Below, in pieces: positions 16,411-24,302 of a stretch of 34,561 bases of DNA (position 1 is the stretch's first letter; each line of letters begins with the position of its first letter). The translations under genes were made by a program, and so were the position numbers. The notes under the pieces are model-generated. The model was not told where the DNA came from. It ran no database searches and was given only the letters and a program-made list of their open reading frames with translations. The stretch comes from Galbitalea sp036271795. GTDB taxonomy: Bacteria > Actinomycetota > Actinomycetes > Actinomycetales > Microbacteriaceae. The stretch spans positions 1 through 34,561 of the forward strand of contig DATAZY010000030.1 in assembly GCA_036271795.1 (NCBI GenBank). Direction: 5' to 3'.

Positions 16411-17661
16411 GTGACGACCAGACCGAAACCGGAGACGATTGCCCGCCACGGGCGACTCCCTCGCTCCCACGCGTGGGTTGGCGCTCTGCGTTACGTCGGC
16501 GTCGCGGTCGTCGTTATTGCACTCAGCGCGGGATCGATCGCCGGAATCGCCGTCTGGCAGACGATTTCGAGTATCAAGCCGGGCATCCACCTCGACCACA
16601 TTCGTGGAACGAACGAGCCCGTCCCGCAGGTCGGGGCCATCTCGGGCGCGGTGAATCTTCTGCTCGCGGGCACCGACACGCGCACCGACCAAAGCGGCTT
16701 CGAGGACAAAGCTGATCTCGCGGGGAGTTCCGGAGCGGGCAACAACGACGTCACCATGGTTCTTCACATCTCGGCCGATCACCAGCACGCGAGCGTCGTG
16801 AGCATTCCCCGCGACCTGCTGGTCAGCATCCCGGCGTGCCCGCGCATGAACGGTAGTGTTGCGCCACCCGCGACGCTCGCGATGTTCAACACCACGCTCT
16901 CGCGCGGCGGCCTCGCGTGCACGGTTCTGGCTACCGAGAAGCTGACCGGGCTCGACATCCAGTACGCCGCCGAGATCAGCTTCGACGGTGTGATCGAGAT
17001 GTCGAATGCCGTCGGAGGCGTCACCGTCTGCCTCGCCACGAACCTCACCGACAAGTACGTCGGGCTGAACCTTCCCGCTGGAGAACAGACGCTCGAGGGC
17101 GCGCAAGCCCTGGCCTTTCTCCGTAGCCGACACGGCGTTGGCGACGGCAGCGACCTGAGCAGAATCAGCGATCAGCAGCTGTTCATGTCCTCCCTCGTGC
17201 GCAAACTCACCAGCGCAGGCGTCCTCAGCAATCCGCTCACGCTCTACTCGCTCGCGAACGCCGCGGTGAAGAACATGCAACTCTCTGACACCCTCACAGC
17301 ACCCACGACGATGGTCGCCATCGCTCTCGCCCTCAAGAACATCAGCCTGAGCAACGTCGTATTCGTTGAGTACCCGACCAAATCAAACGCCGCCTATCCG
17401 GGGCGCGTGGTCCCGGAGCAACCCGCCGACAGCATCCTCAATACGGCCCTGGACAATGACCGTCCGATCCAACTGTCGGGGAAGCTCGGGAGGGCGACCG
17501 TCGCCGACCCGACGACCGGGACGACACCAGCTCCCGGTTCCACGGCGACCCCGACGCCCACGGCAACTTCCGGATCCACGGATGTGCCGGTCGCGCTACC
17601 AGCCGACGTCACAGGTCAAACCGCCGCGCAGCAGACTTGCGCGGAAGGCTATCGACCCTGA
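16411..17661 (+). CDS. LytR-CpsA-Psr (LCP) glycopolymer ligase
   Basis: A 416-residue membrane-anchored enzyme. It has a cytosolic basic N-terminus, one membrane helix (about residues 24-50) and an extracellular LCP domain. Key parts are NLLLAGTDTR, NDVTMVLHISAD, ASVVSIPRDLLV, where the Arg and Asp residues bind the pyrophosphate, and LAFLRSRHGVGDGSDLSRISDQQLF. A Thr/Pro-rich spacer (about 365-395) and a short tail follow. LCP enzymes transfer polyprenyl-phosphate-linked glycopolymers to peptidoglycan. The start is GTG at 16411, preceded by AGG. It is the only other envelope-glycan gene in the window and could attach any secreted polymer, including the one proposed at 541-5059; there is no direct evidence for that. 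Confidence 0.92.
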   Translation: MTTRPKPETIARHGRLPRSHAWVGALRYVGVAVVVIALSAGSIAGIAVWQTISSIKPGIHLDHIRGTNEPVPQVGAISGAVNLLLAGTDTRTDQSGFEDKADLAGSSGAGNNDVTMVLHISADHQHASVVSIPRDLLVSIPACPRMNGSVAPPATLAMFNTTLSRGGLACTVLATEKLTGLDIQYAAEISFDGVIEMSNAVGGVTVCLATNLTDKYVGLNLPAGEQTLEGAQALAFLRSRHGVGDGSDLSRISDQQLFMSSLVRKLTSAGVLSNPLTLYSLANAAVKNMQLSDTLTAPTTMVAIALALKNISLSNVVFVEYPTKSNAAYPGRVVPEQPADSILNTALDNDRPIQLSGKLGRATVADPTTGTTPAPGSTATPTPTATSGSTDVPVALPADVTGQTAAQQTCAEGYRP

Positions 17662-17671
17662 TCGAAGGGTC
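17654..17671. terminator. Small hairpin between convergent LCP and TetR genes
   Basis: GACCCT-N6-AGGGTC is a perfect 6-bp inverted repeat spanning both stop codons of the convergent genes (8 bp apart). There is no T tract on either side, so termination is only suggested by position. Confidence 0.35.
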
Positions 17672-18272
17672 AGAACCGGACTCCGGCCTGAAGTTGAGCC
17701 ATGGCGTCATCCATGAGTTGACCGTAGTCCGCACCCGCGTCTTCGGTCAGAGCCGCGAGCACCGCCATGCTCGCGCCGATGACGGCTCCCGCGGCAGTTC
17801 GCACCTCGAAATCACCGGGGTCGCGACTGAGTCGTTGAGCGATGGCTTCCGCAAGCAGGTCCATGGTTGTCGAGAACTGTTCGAAAATGGCCGCCCGAAG
17901 CGCGGGAACGCCGAGCACCAGTTCGAGTCGCTCCCGCTGAGCAGAAAGCTGCTCATCGGTCAGGGCGTCGAACAGTGCGCGGAAGGCGATCCTGAGCGCA
18001 TCCATGACGCCGACGTCGGGCGGCTGGGCCGCGAAGGCGCCGAGGATGACCGGGTCGAAGTCATCGGTGAGGACCAGAGACTCCTTGGTGGGGAAATACC
18101 GGAAGAAGGTGCTCTCCGAGACGTCAACGCCGCGAATGATCTGTTCGACCGTCGTCGCCGCATAACCCTGCCGTGCGAAGAGATTGAGCGCGTGCGTCTG
18201 AATCGCATCGCGCGTCTGCGCCTTCTTGCGCTCCCGGAGTCCCGGGGTGGAGTCAGTGGGCGTTTGCGGCAA
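17670..18272 (-). CDS. TetR-family repressor, probable regulator of the MFS exporter
   Basis: About 200 residues with a TetR N-terminal helix-turn-helix (RDAIQTHALNLFARQGYAATTVEQI... VSESTFFRYFPTKESLV, in pieces) and a helical ligand domain. The open frame begins at 18347, but that leader lies inside the MFS gene. I prefer TTG at 18272 (LPQTPTDSTPGLRERKK), which gives the normal family length and a 20-bp overlap with the MFS stop; this start is uncertain. The gene follows the exporter in one operon and the exporter has a near-perfect palindrome in front of it. The simplest reading is autoregulated, ligand-released repression. Confidence 0.82.
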   Translation of the reverse strand: MPQTPTDSTPGLRERKKAQTRDAIQTHALNLFARQGYAATTVEQIIRGVDVSESTFFRYFPTKESLVLTDDFDPVILGAFAAQPPDVGVMDALRIAFRALFDALTDEQLSAQRERLELVLGVPALRAAIFEQFSTTMDLLAEAIAQRLSRDPGDFEVRTAAGAVIGASMAVLAALTEDAGADYGQLMDDAMAQLQAGVRF

Positions 18273-19800
18273 GTGGAATCTCTGCTGGGGACGGCGCCGT
18301 CGAGCGCGGAAGGAAGACAAGGGCAACGATACAACCGACCGCCGCAATCCCGACGGTGACCGCGAGGGCGGCGGTCTCTCCGCTCACAAACGAGGCTCGC
18401 ACCGAGTGCAGCAGCGCGCTCGAGTGGAGCGAATCGGCCGCCGCAACGCCCGCGAATACGCTGTGTCTGATTTCGTCCGCGACCGACAACGGGAGCGCGG
18501 GCAGGCGAAGCTGCGCCTGGTAGGTCACGCTCAGGACGCTGCCGAGGACCGCGGAACCGAGCGGCGCTCCAACCTTCTGGATTACCTGGACTACCGCGGA
18601 GCCGATGCCGCTGTTCTCCGGTGCCAGCCTGGACAGCGCGGCAGAGGTACAGGTCGCGAGGGCGACACCGACGCCGAATCCAACCACGGCCATCCACGCC
18701 GCCACGAACCAAGCCGAGGACGAAGCGGTCGTGTACGCGCCGATGCCCGAGCCGATCCCGATCGCCGCAAAGCCGACGACGGCCGTGATTTTCATGCCGA
18801 GAAGCCGAGCAAACTGGCTCGCGGGCACAGCACCGAGAATGAGGCCGACGATGAGAGGGAGCAACCGAAGACCCGAAGTCTGGGCGTCATCGCCCTGCAC
18901 TCCCTGGAAATACTGCGGCATGGTGAAAATGACCCCGATCAGGCCGAGACTCACAAATCCGCTCAGGATGGCGCCCCAGGTGAAAGACCGGGACGAGAAC
19001 AGCTCGATGTCGAGTAGGGGGGCGCCGCCCCGGCTGCGAGCGAGTCGCCGTTCCCACAGGAAGAATGCGACGAGAACGACCGCTCCGGCGGTAATAAGGC
19101 TGAGCGCCCCGACGTCACCCCAGCCGTTCTTGCCTGCCGTAACGAAACCGGCCGTCAGGCAGACGAGACCAATGACCGACAGGATGATTCCGATCACGTC
19201 GATCTTCGCGCGACGTTCACTCCTCGTCTCCGGAACGAGCACGAGACCAACTATCAGTCCGAGAATGACCAGTGGAACGTTGACCAGGAACAGCCAGCCC
19301 CACCACAGGTGGCTGAGCATCCAGCCGCCGAGAATCGGACCGAGCGGGAGGGCGACGAAGTTGCATGCCGCGAACACTCCGACCGCGCGTGGACGCTCTG
19401 CCGGTTCGAACAGCACCGTGAGTGCCGACATCGCCATGACCGTTACGCCGGCGCCGGCCAGACCGAGCAGCACCCTGGCGGCGATGAACTCGGTGGGCGA
19501 GGTCGACACCGCACACCACGCCGACCCGATCCCGAAGAGCGCGAGGGAAATGAGCAGTGTCTTCTTGCGGCCGAACCGGTCGCCGATCAGCCCGGCGGGC
19601 AGAACGGCGGCCGCGAGCACCACGAGGTAGGCGGCGGAGAACCACTCCAGGTCCGACTCCGTTGCATTCAGCTTGGTCGCGAGGGTGGGAAGCGCGACGC
19701 TCAGGATTGTGCCGTCGAATCCGACCGCGAGCACGGCGAGACTCACGGCGCCGAGAGCGAACCAACGACGAGAACTGGGAGTGGTTGTGGAGGTGACCAT
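18253..19800 (-). CDS. MFS drug exporter, DHA2/EmrB-QacA type
   Basis: A 515-residue transporter with about 14 hydrophobic spans. Motifs include DGTILSVALPTL in helix 1 (motif D1), GDRFGRKK in the loop 2-3 (motif A), ARVLLGLAGAGVTVMAMS in helix 4 and a helix 5 antiporter-type region (NFVALPLGPILGGW). These place it with proton-driven multidrug or dye exporters. The start is ATG at 19800. No Shine-Dalgarno precedes it; instead TACCAT lies at the -12 to -7 position, so the mRNA may be leaderless, as is common in actinobacteria. It is followed by and overlaps the TetR gene. Confidence 0.9.
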   Translation of the reverse strand: MVTSTTTPSSRRWFALGAVSLAVLAVGFDGTILSVALPTLATKLNATESDLEWFSAAYLVVLAAAVLPAGLIGDRFGRKKTLLISLALFGIGSAWCAVSTSPTEFIAARVLLGLAGAGVTVMAMSALTVLFEPAERPRAVGVFAACNFVALPLGPILGGWMLSHLWWGWLFLVNVPLVILGLIVGLVLVPETRSERRAKIDVIGIILSVIGLVCLTAGFVTAGKNGWGDVGALSLITAGAVVLVAFFLWERRLARSRGGAPLLDIELFSSRSFTWGAILSGFVSLGLIGVIFTMPQYFQGVQGDDAQTSGLRLLPLIVGLILGAVPASQFARLLGMKITAVVGFAAIGIGSGIGAYTTASSSAWFVAAWMAVVGFGVGVALATCTSAALSRLAPENSGIGSAVVQVIQKVGAPLGSAVLGSVLSVTYQAQLRLPALPLSVADEIRHSVFAGVAAADSLHSSALLHSVRASFVSGETAALAVTVGIAAVGCIVALVFLPRSTAPSPAEIPLAANAH

Positions 19801-19808
19801 GAAATGAT

Positions 19809-19832
19809 GGTAACCATCAATTAATGGTTACC
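19809..19832. promoter_or_regulatory. TetR operator upstream of the MFS exporter
   Basis: GGTAACCAT-N6-ATGGTTACC is a perfect 9-bp inverted repeat ending 8 bp from the exporter ATG. Size and symmetry fit a TetR dimer. It overlaps the candidate -10 (TACCAT) of a leaderless promoter, so binding would block transcription. The cognate protein is presumably the TetR encoded at the end of the operon. Confidence 0.8.
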
Positions 19833-19856
19833 GCCAGTTAATTCTTTATGGCGCAC

Positions 19857-20465
19857 TTAGAGCCAGCCACGGTCATCCGCGATGCGAAGCGCCTCCATGC
19901 GGTTGCGCGCCGAGGTTTTCGACATCGCTGTCGAGAGGTAGTTGCGTACCGTTCCCTCCGACAGGTACAGCTTGCGTGCGATGTCGGCGACGGATGCGCC
20001 GGACCGGGCCGCGATCAGCACATCACGCTCGCGTGCGGTCAGCGGAGACTCTCCCGCCGCCAGCGTCGCCGCGGCCAGCGCCGGATCGATGACGTGTTCG
20101 CCGTTCATGACCCGTCGGATCGCATCCGCGAGCGCCTCGGCCGGCGCATCCTTGACGACGAACCCGACCGCGCCCGCCTCCATCGCGCGGCGCAGGTATC
20201 CGCTGCGACCAAAGGTCGTGAGGATGATCACCCGGGTGTCCGGCGCCTGACTCGCCAGCACGGCCGCGACCGCCAGCCCGTCGAGACCGGGCATCTCAAT
20301 GTCGAGCAGCGCAACATCGGGGTGTGTCTGGAGGGCGGCATCGACCACGAGGTCGCCTCGGCCGACCGACGCAACCACCTCGAATTCGTCCTGGAGCTCG
20401 AGAAGCGCGCGAAGCGCATCCCGGACCAGCTCCTGGTCATCTGCCAACAGCAGTCGCGTGGTCAC
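19857..20465 (-). CDS. NarL/LuxR-type response regulator (DesR-like)
   Basis: A 202-residue two-domain regulator. The receiver domain has acidic D9/D10, phosphoacceptor D55 (ALLDIEMPGLDG), switch Thr in ILTTFG and the Lys of VVKDAP. The C-terminal HTH (LTARERDVLIAARSG... IARKLYLSEGTVRNYLSTAMSKT) is of the LuxR class. All phosphorylation residues are intact. It overlaps the kinase gene by 4 nt (20462-20465), the usual cognate arrangement. Its stop is 57 bp before the exporter start. Confidence 0.93.
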   Translation of the reverse strand: MTTRLLLADDQELVRDALRALLELQDEFEVVASVGRGDLVVDAALQTHPDVALLDIEMPGLDGLAVAAVLASQAPDTRVIILTTFGRSGYLRRAMEAGAVGFVVKDAPAEALADAIRRVMNGEHVIDPALAAATLAAGESPLTARERDVLIAARSGASVADIARKLYLSEGTVRNYLSTAMSKTSARNRMEALRIADDRGWL

Positions 20466-21586
20466 GTGGCATCTCTCGTGTTGCCGACTTCGACCAGAAG
20501 CCGCCAGCCGCGGGGCTTGATTGGTCCGGTAACAACGGCCGCGCCAACGGCATCCGCACGCTCGCGAAGGCCGGTGATGCCGTTGCCCGGTGTCGCCGGC
20601 GTGGCCAGTCCGTCGTCGCTGATCTCAACCGCGCTCGCCGACACCACGATCGTACAGCGGGACGCACGGGAGTGCCGCACGACGTTCGTCACTCCCTCAC
20701 GCACCGCCCAGCCGAACAGCTCCTGGCTGACCGAGTCCGGTGTTTCGGACGCAGTGGGGATGTCTGCGGTGATCCCGGCTGCCCGCAGCAGCTCCTTCGC
20801 GCGAGCGAGTTCTCCGGCGAGCGTCACATCCCGGTATCCCGACACAGCTGCTCGCACATCGGCGAGCGCCTGCCGGGATAGTTGCTCGACCTCAGTGATC
20901 TCCTGCAGGGCCGGCGACGACTCGCTCGCAGCGAGCTGGCGCGCGAGGTTGCTCTTTACCGTGATCGCGGTGAGGGAGTGGCCGACGAGGTCGTGGAGGT
21001 CTCGCGCGATCCGGTTGCGCTCCGTCTCGGAGGCGAGTCGCGCAACTTCCGCCCGAGTCTCGAGCAGGGCCTGGTTCGTCTGCGCAATCTCCGTAAAGGC
21101 GTACCAAATGAGGGCGGTGAAGACGACCATGATCGCTTCGGTCCAGCCCGGTCCGCCTTGCCATCCCGGCGTTACGACGGGCGTGATGATGCAGGCAACC
21201 GCGGCCACGACGACGAACGGCGCAACCCATCCGCGCAGCGGAAGTACGGCAAGTGATACGACCACCGCGCACAGGAAGAAAGCACTGATCTGGGCGAACC
21301 ACAGCTCGGCAACGAACAGCGCGGTCAGCACGGCGAGCAGAGCCCAGAACGGCATCCACCCCCCGTGCGCCACGGTCAGCATGGCGCCGATGTAGCATCC
21401 CGCGAACGCCACCACCAGCACATACCCGGCGACTGCCACGAGCCCCGTCGAATACTGGTGAATGGTCGCCGCCGTGATCGCAGGATAGACGAGCATCCCC
21501 GCAGCGAGAACGAGCCGACGCCAGCCGCGAGTCCACGGCTGGACGTCGGCGCGCTTCGGTGTGCTGCGCACGGTCATCACGGGCAC
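20462..21586 (-). CDS. DesK-like sensor histidine kinase
   Basis: A 374-residue membrane kinase. Five or six hydrophobic helices (about residues 24-165) make the input region, with hardly any extracellular domain, typical of intramembrane-sensing DesK/LiaS-like kinases. The HisKA_3 box is RNRIARDLHDLVGHS with phospho-His H198. The ATPase part has REGVTNVVRHS (N box), ISDDG and GNGITGLRERADAV (G boxes). The GTG at 21586 has GGTGG 4 nt upstream; ATG at 21577 is an alternative. It lies between a four-span membrane protein gene and its response regulator, suggesting a membrane or envelope stress signal. Confidence 0.9.
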   Translation of the reverse strand: MPVMTVRSTPKRADVQPWTRGWRRLVLAAGMLVYPAITAATIHQYSTGLVAVAGYVLVVAFAGCYIGAMLTVAHGGWMPFWALLAVLTALFVAELWFAQISAFFLCAVVVSLAVLPLRGWVAPFVVVAAVACIITPVVTPGWQGGPGWTEAIMVVFTALIWYAFTEIAQTNQALLETRAEVARLASETERNRIARDLHDLVGHSLTAITVKSNLARQLAASESSPALQEITEVEQLSRQALADVRAAVSGYRDVTLAGELARAKELLRAAGITADIPTASETPDSVSQELFGWAVREGVTNVVRHSRASRCTIVVSASAVEISDDGLATPATPGNGITGLRERADAVGAAVVTGPIKPRGWRLLVEVGNTRDAT

Positions 21587-21607
21587 GCTACCACCGTCGC
21601 AATCTTG

Positions 21608-22033
21608 CTACCTCGCGGCAAAGAACAAGCGAAGTCTGCGGCCGTTCACGAGGATCACGACGACGAGCAGCAGCAGTCCACACACGGCCTGTTCGAGCTT
21701 CATCCACAGCGGGAAAGTGCCCGGCAGGGAAATAATCACGACGATTGCAACGAGCATGATCGCCGAGATGAGACGAATCCGCAGGAATGCGCGCGCGGCA
21801 CCGCCGCTTGCTCGACGAGCAAAGACGAACATCAGTGCGGCGCTCCCGACCACGATCGTGCCGCGGATCCAGACCGCTGTGTTCACGATCGCGGTATTGT
21901 CGCGAAGCAGGATGATGGCGCCCAGGGTGAGCACGCTAATCGCGAGGTACGTCCCGACGAGAGCGGTGACGGTGCGCAGCGAGGCTTTCGCTAGCGCGTG
22001 GTGTTGTTCTGTGGCGATCGTTGAGGTTGTCAT
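21608..22033 (-). CDS. Four-span membrane protein preceding a two-component system
   Basis: A 141-residue protein made almost entirely of four hydrophobic helices (about 23-44, 52-71, 84-105 and 112-130), ending in a basic tail (GRRLRLFFAAR). The start is ATG at 22033 with AAAGGA about 8 nt upstream. No family recognised. It is the first gene of the operon with the kinase and regulator, 21 bp before the kinase start. By analogy with LiaF- or transporter-type accessory proteins it could be a sensing partner or a target of the system; that is inference. Confidence 0.7.
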   Translation of the reverse strand: MTTSTIATEQHHALAKASLRTVTALVGTYLAISVLTLGAIILLRDNTAIVNTAVWIRGTIVVGSAALMFVFARRASGGAARAFLRIRLISAIMLVAIVVIISLPGTFPLWMKLEQAVCGLLLLVVVILVNGRRLRLFFAAR

Positions 22034-22112
22034 TTTGGGGTCCTTTCAGCTACCTCTCTACGATCGCGGCGCCGCGCGAAGCCCGGTAGTGACATTGGCC
22101 ATCGAACCGATG

Positions 22113-22124
22113 TGACAAATGTCA
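22113..22124. promoter_or_regulatory. Candidate response-regulator operator
   Basis: TGACAAATGTCA is a perfect palindrome (TGACA-AA-TGTCA) about 80 bp upstream of the membrane protein-kinase-regulator operon and 17 bp before the epoxide hydrolase start. On the minus strand it contains TTGTCA, 5 of 6 to a -35 box. Dyads of this form suit LuxR-type dimers; the link to the neighbouring regulator is by position only. Confidence 0.45.
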
Positions 22125-22140
22125 GTGCCTCGCCGATAAC

Positions 22141-23067
22141 GTGAATAACATGCCGCTCACCCCCGAAGACGCGGGATGGTCGCTCGGCACGGATGTGGAC
22201 TATCTCCGCGAACTCGTCGCCGACTGGGTGGATGGATATGACTGGCCGACCCAGGAGGCAGCACTCGCGAGACTGCCGCACTTCCGGGTCCCGCTCGATG
22301 ACCTGGGCATCCATTTCGTGCACGCCCGCGCCGTCTCGCCAGTCGGCGCACCGCTTCCGCTGATATTGACCCATGGATGGCCCGACTCGTTCTGGCGCTA
22401 CTCGAAGGTCATCCCGCTGCTGACCGATCCAGGCGCTTATGGCGCCGACCCGGCAGACGCATTCGACGTCGTTGTGCCGGATATGCCGGGGTTCGGTTAC
22501 TCCGATGCTCCGGCCGGGCCGCCGCTCGACTCCATTGCGGTTGCAGACCTGTGGGCGCGGCTCATGAGCATTCTTGGCTATGAACGCTTCGGCGCGGCCG
22601 GCGGCGATATTGGGAGCCACGTCAGCCGCTACCTGGCGCTCGATCATCCCGATCGCGTCGTCGCTGTGCACCGCATGCATGTCGGGCTCGCGGCGTGGAT
22701 CGTCGAAAAGCTGAGTGCCTGGAGCGATTGTGACGGCGACGTCGAGCGCGCGTTCACGAAAGACGAAATCCTGACCAACATCACGTTGTACTGGCTGACC
22801 GGCACCATCGGATCGTCAATGCGGATGTACAAGGCGAATGCCGCGATCCCACCCGTACAGCTCGCGCGGCGGGTCGACGTCCCGTCCGGCTTCTCCCTGT
22901 TCCAGGGTGACATCCTTTGTCCACCGCGAGCGTGGCTCGAGCGAGTGGCGAACGTCGTACGAGTGACCGGGCCTGCCCGCGGCGGACACTTCGCGCCGTT
23001 CGAGCAGCCCGAGGTTTACGCGGAGGAGCTGCGAGACTTCTTTCGGCCGTACCGGACGAAAATCTAA
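22141..23067 (+). CDS. Epoxide hydrolase (EHN family) with shortened cap
   Basis: A 308-residue alpha/beta hydrolase of the microsomal-type epoxide hydrolase family. It has the N-terminal EHN meander (DYLRELVADWVDGYDWPTQEAAL), oxyanion motif HGWP (78-81), nucleophile Asp156 in GGDIGSH and a catalytic-type His283 in GGHFAPF. Full-length relatives are about 370-390 residues. Here HPDRVVAVHRMH (about 169-180) runs directly into VGLAAWIVEKLSAWSD, whereas relatives carry roughly 60 cap residues between these blocks. The frame is open, so this is an in-frame deletion. The missing part normally supplies one of the two epoxide-activating tyrosines; the other may be in TLYWLTGT. Activity is therefore doubtful. 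Starts GTG 22141 or ATG 22150. The stop overlaps the DinB gene end. Confidence 0.82.
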   Translation: MNNMPLTPEDAGWSLGTDVDYLRELVADWVDGYDWPTQEAALARLPHFRVPLDDLGIHFVHARAVSPVGAPLPLILTHGWPDSFWRYSKVIPLLTDPGAYGADPADAFDVVVPDMPGFGYSDAPAGPPLDSIAVADLWARLMSILGYERFGAAGGDIGSHVSRYLALDHPDRVVAVHRMHVGLAAWIVEKLSAWSDCDGDVERAFTKDEILTNITLYWLTGTIGSSMRMYKANAAIPPVQLARRVDVPSGFSLFQGDILCPPRAWLERVANVVRVTGPARGGHFAPFEQPEVYAEELRDFFRPYRTKI

Positions 23068-23633
23068 GACTTGTCCCTGACGTCGCGGGCAGCTTGCTCA
23101 ACACGCGAACGGTACCCGTCCCAGTCGAAGTCGTCGTAGGACCGGTCGGTGCTGTATCGACCCATTGAGCCGTCAATAAGCTCGCGGACGATGTCCGCGT
23201 GACCGGCGTGCCGCTGAGTCTCGGCGATCACATGTACGAGCACGCCGTGGAGAGTCACGTCTCGCCTCTCCGCCGGCCACCACGGGACGACGCCGACGGA
23301 GTCAAGCTCGAGCGCGCGGATGGTTTCGTCGGAATGCGCCCAGGCTCGCCGATACAGGTCGACGATTGATTCGCGGGACTCGTCGGCGGTCGCCCACATG
23401 TCGGCGTTCGGCTCTGCGTCTAGCGCGGCCCAGGGCAAGACTTCCGGAAATGGCCTGCCGAATACCTCACCAAAATAGCCGGCATCGACGCTGGCCACAT
23501 GTTTCACGAGGCCGAGCAGGTTTGTCCCGGTCCGCACCATCGGTCGCCGAATGTCGTACTCGCCCAAGCCATCCAGCTTCCACAGCAGGGAGTCGCGACC
23601 CCGCTGGAGGTAGTGCTTCAGATCGTCTTTCAT
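23064..23633 (-). CDS. DinB-superfamily protein (DUF664)
   Basis: A 189-residue four-helix-bundle protein of the DinB/DUF664 group. Recognisable blocks are DSLLWKLDGLGEYDIRRPMVRTGTNLLGLVKHVASV (in pieces), with a metal-ligand-type His in LVKH, and LVHVIAETQRHAGHADIVRELIDG, with further His residues. Some members are bacillithiol- or mycothiol-dependent transferases, so a thiol-linked detoxification role is possible but unproven. The start is ATG at 23633, preceded by GGCTGGGG. It is the last gene of the VOC-HxlR-DinB operon, 21 bp after the HxlR stop, and converges on the epoxide hydrolase gene. Confidence 0.87.
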   Translation of the reverse strand: MKDDLKHYLQRGRDSLLWKLDGLGEYDIRRPMVRTGTNLLGLVKHVASVDAGYFGEVFGRPFPEVLPWAALDAEPNADMWATADESRESIVDLYRRAWAHSDETIRALELDSVGVVPWWPAERRDVTLHGVLVHVIAETQRHAGHADIVRELIDGSMGRYSTDRSYDDFDWDGYRSRVEQAARDVRDKS

Positions 23634-23654
23634 GACCCCAGCCTCACACACGGC

Positions 23655-24296
23655 TCAGGCGGCGAGGTGGAACGTGTTCGCGAAGCGGTCGAGGAGATCG
23701 CCGCGCCCGTGAAGCACCTCGACAACTCCGGTCGCGATTGCGCGATCTGCTGCGAGCTCCCCTGAGATCAGCCGGTGAATGCCGGGACCCGCGGAGAAGG
23801 CGAGGTCGACCGGTCCGTCCCCGCGCGTCACGTCGAGGGCGAGGCCATTGACGCGGATAAGCAGGTCGGCGGGCCCGACGCGTGCCGCATAGGCGGTCGA
23901 CGGCAGCCCGGCCGCGACCTGCGGTCGGAAGGCGGTGCGGAGGTCCATGGTCATCGAGTCTGGGGTGATGATCTGCTCCTCGCGTTGATCGCCCATCGCT
24001 TTGAATCCCCACGCGCCGAGCGCGAGCACGACGGGCTCAAGCTCGCGGCCGTAGGGCGTCAGTTCATAAACGATCACCCGCGAGTGCGGGACCCGCCGGA
24101 TCACGCCCGCCCCCTGCAGCTCCTTAAGCCGCGCCGCCAGGATATTGCTCGGGATGCGGGGAAGCCCTGTGGCGAGCTCGCCGTAGCGGCGCGGCCCAAC
24201 AAGCAGATCGCGGACGATGAGCAGTGACCAGCGCTCACCGACGACCTCCATGGCACGGGTGATGCCGGAGTATTGCCCGTACTCACGTGCGGCCAT
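23655..24296 (-). CDS. HxlR-family regulator with extra C-terminal domain
   Basis: A 213-residue regulator. Residues 1-100 form the HxlR winged HTH (YSGITRAMEVVGERWSLLIVRDLLVGPRRYGEL... LPRIPSNILAARLKELQGAGVI... ELTPYGREL, in pieces). Typical HxlR proteins stop near residue 110-120; this one has about 100 more residues resembling an SCP2-like pocket (DLRTAFRPQVAAG, LLIRVNGLALDVTRGDGPVDLAFSAGP), likely a ligand-sensing domain. It lies 6 bp after the VOC gene. The promoter of the operon has a 17-bp palindrome, repeated exactly at 30629-30645. It is the best candidate to bind both. Confidence 0.88.
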   Translation of the reverse strand: MAAREYGQYSGITRAMEVVGERWSLLIVRDLLVGPRRYGELATGLPRIPSNILAARLKELQGAGVIRRVPHSRVIVYELTPYGRELEPVVLALGAWGFKAMGDQREEQIITPDSMTMDLRTAFRPQVAAGLPSTAYAARVGPADLLIRVNGLALDVTRGDGPVDLAFSAGPGIHRLISGELAADRAIATGVVEVLHGRGDLLDRFANTFHLAA

Positions 24297-24302
24297 CGGA
24301 CC

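Noticed and set aside
19848..21395. 515-codon plus-strand open frame across the kinase and regulator genes
   Set aside because: Antisense shadow of two genes with complete catalytic motifs.
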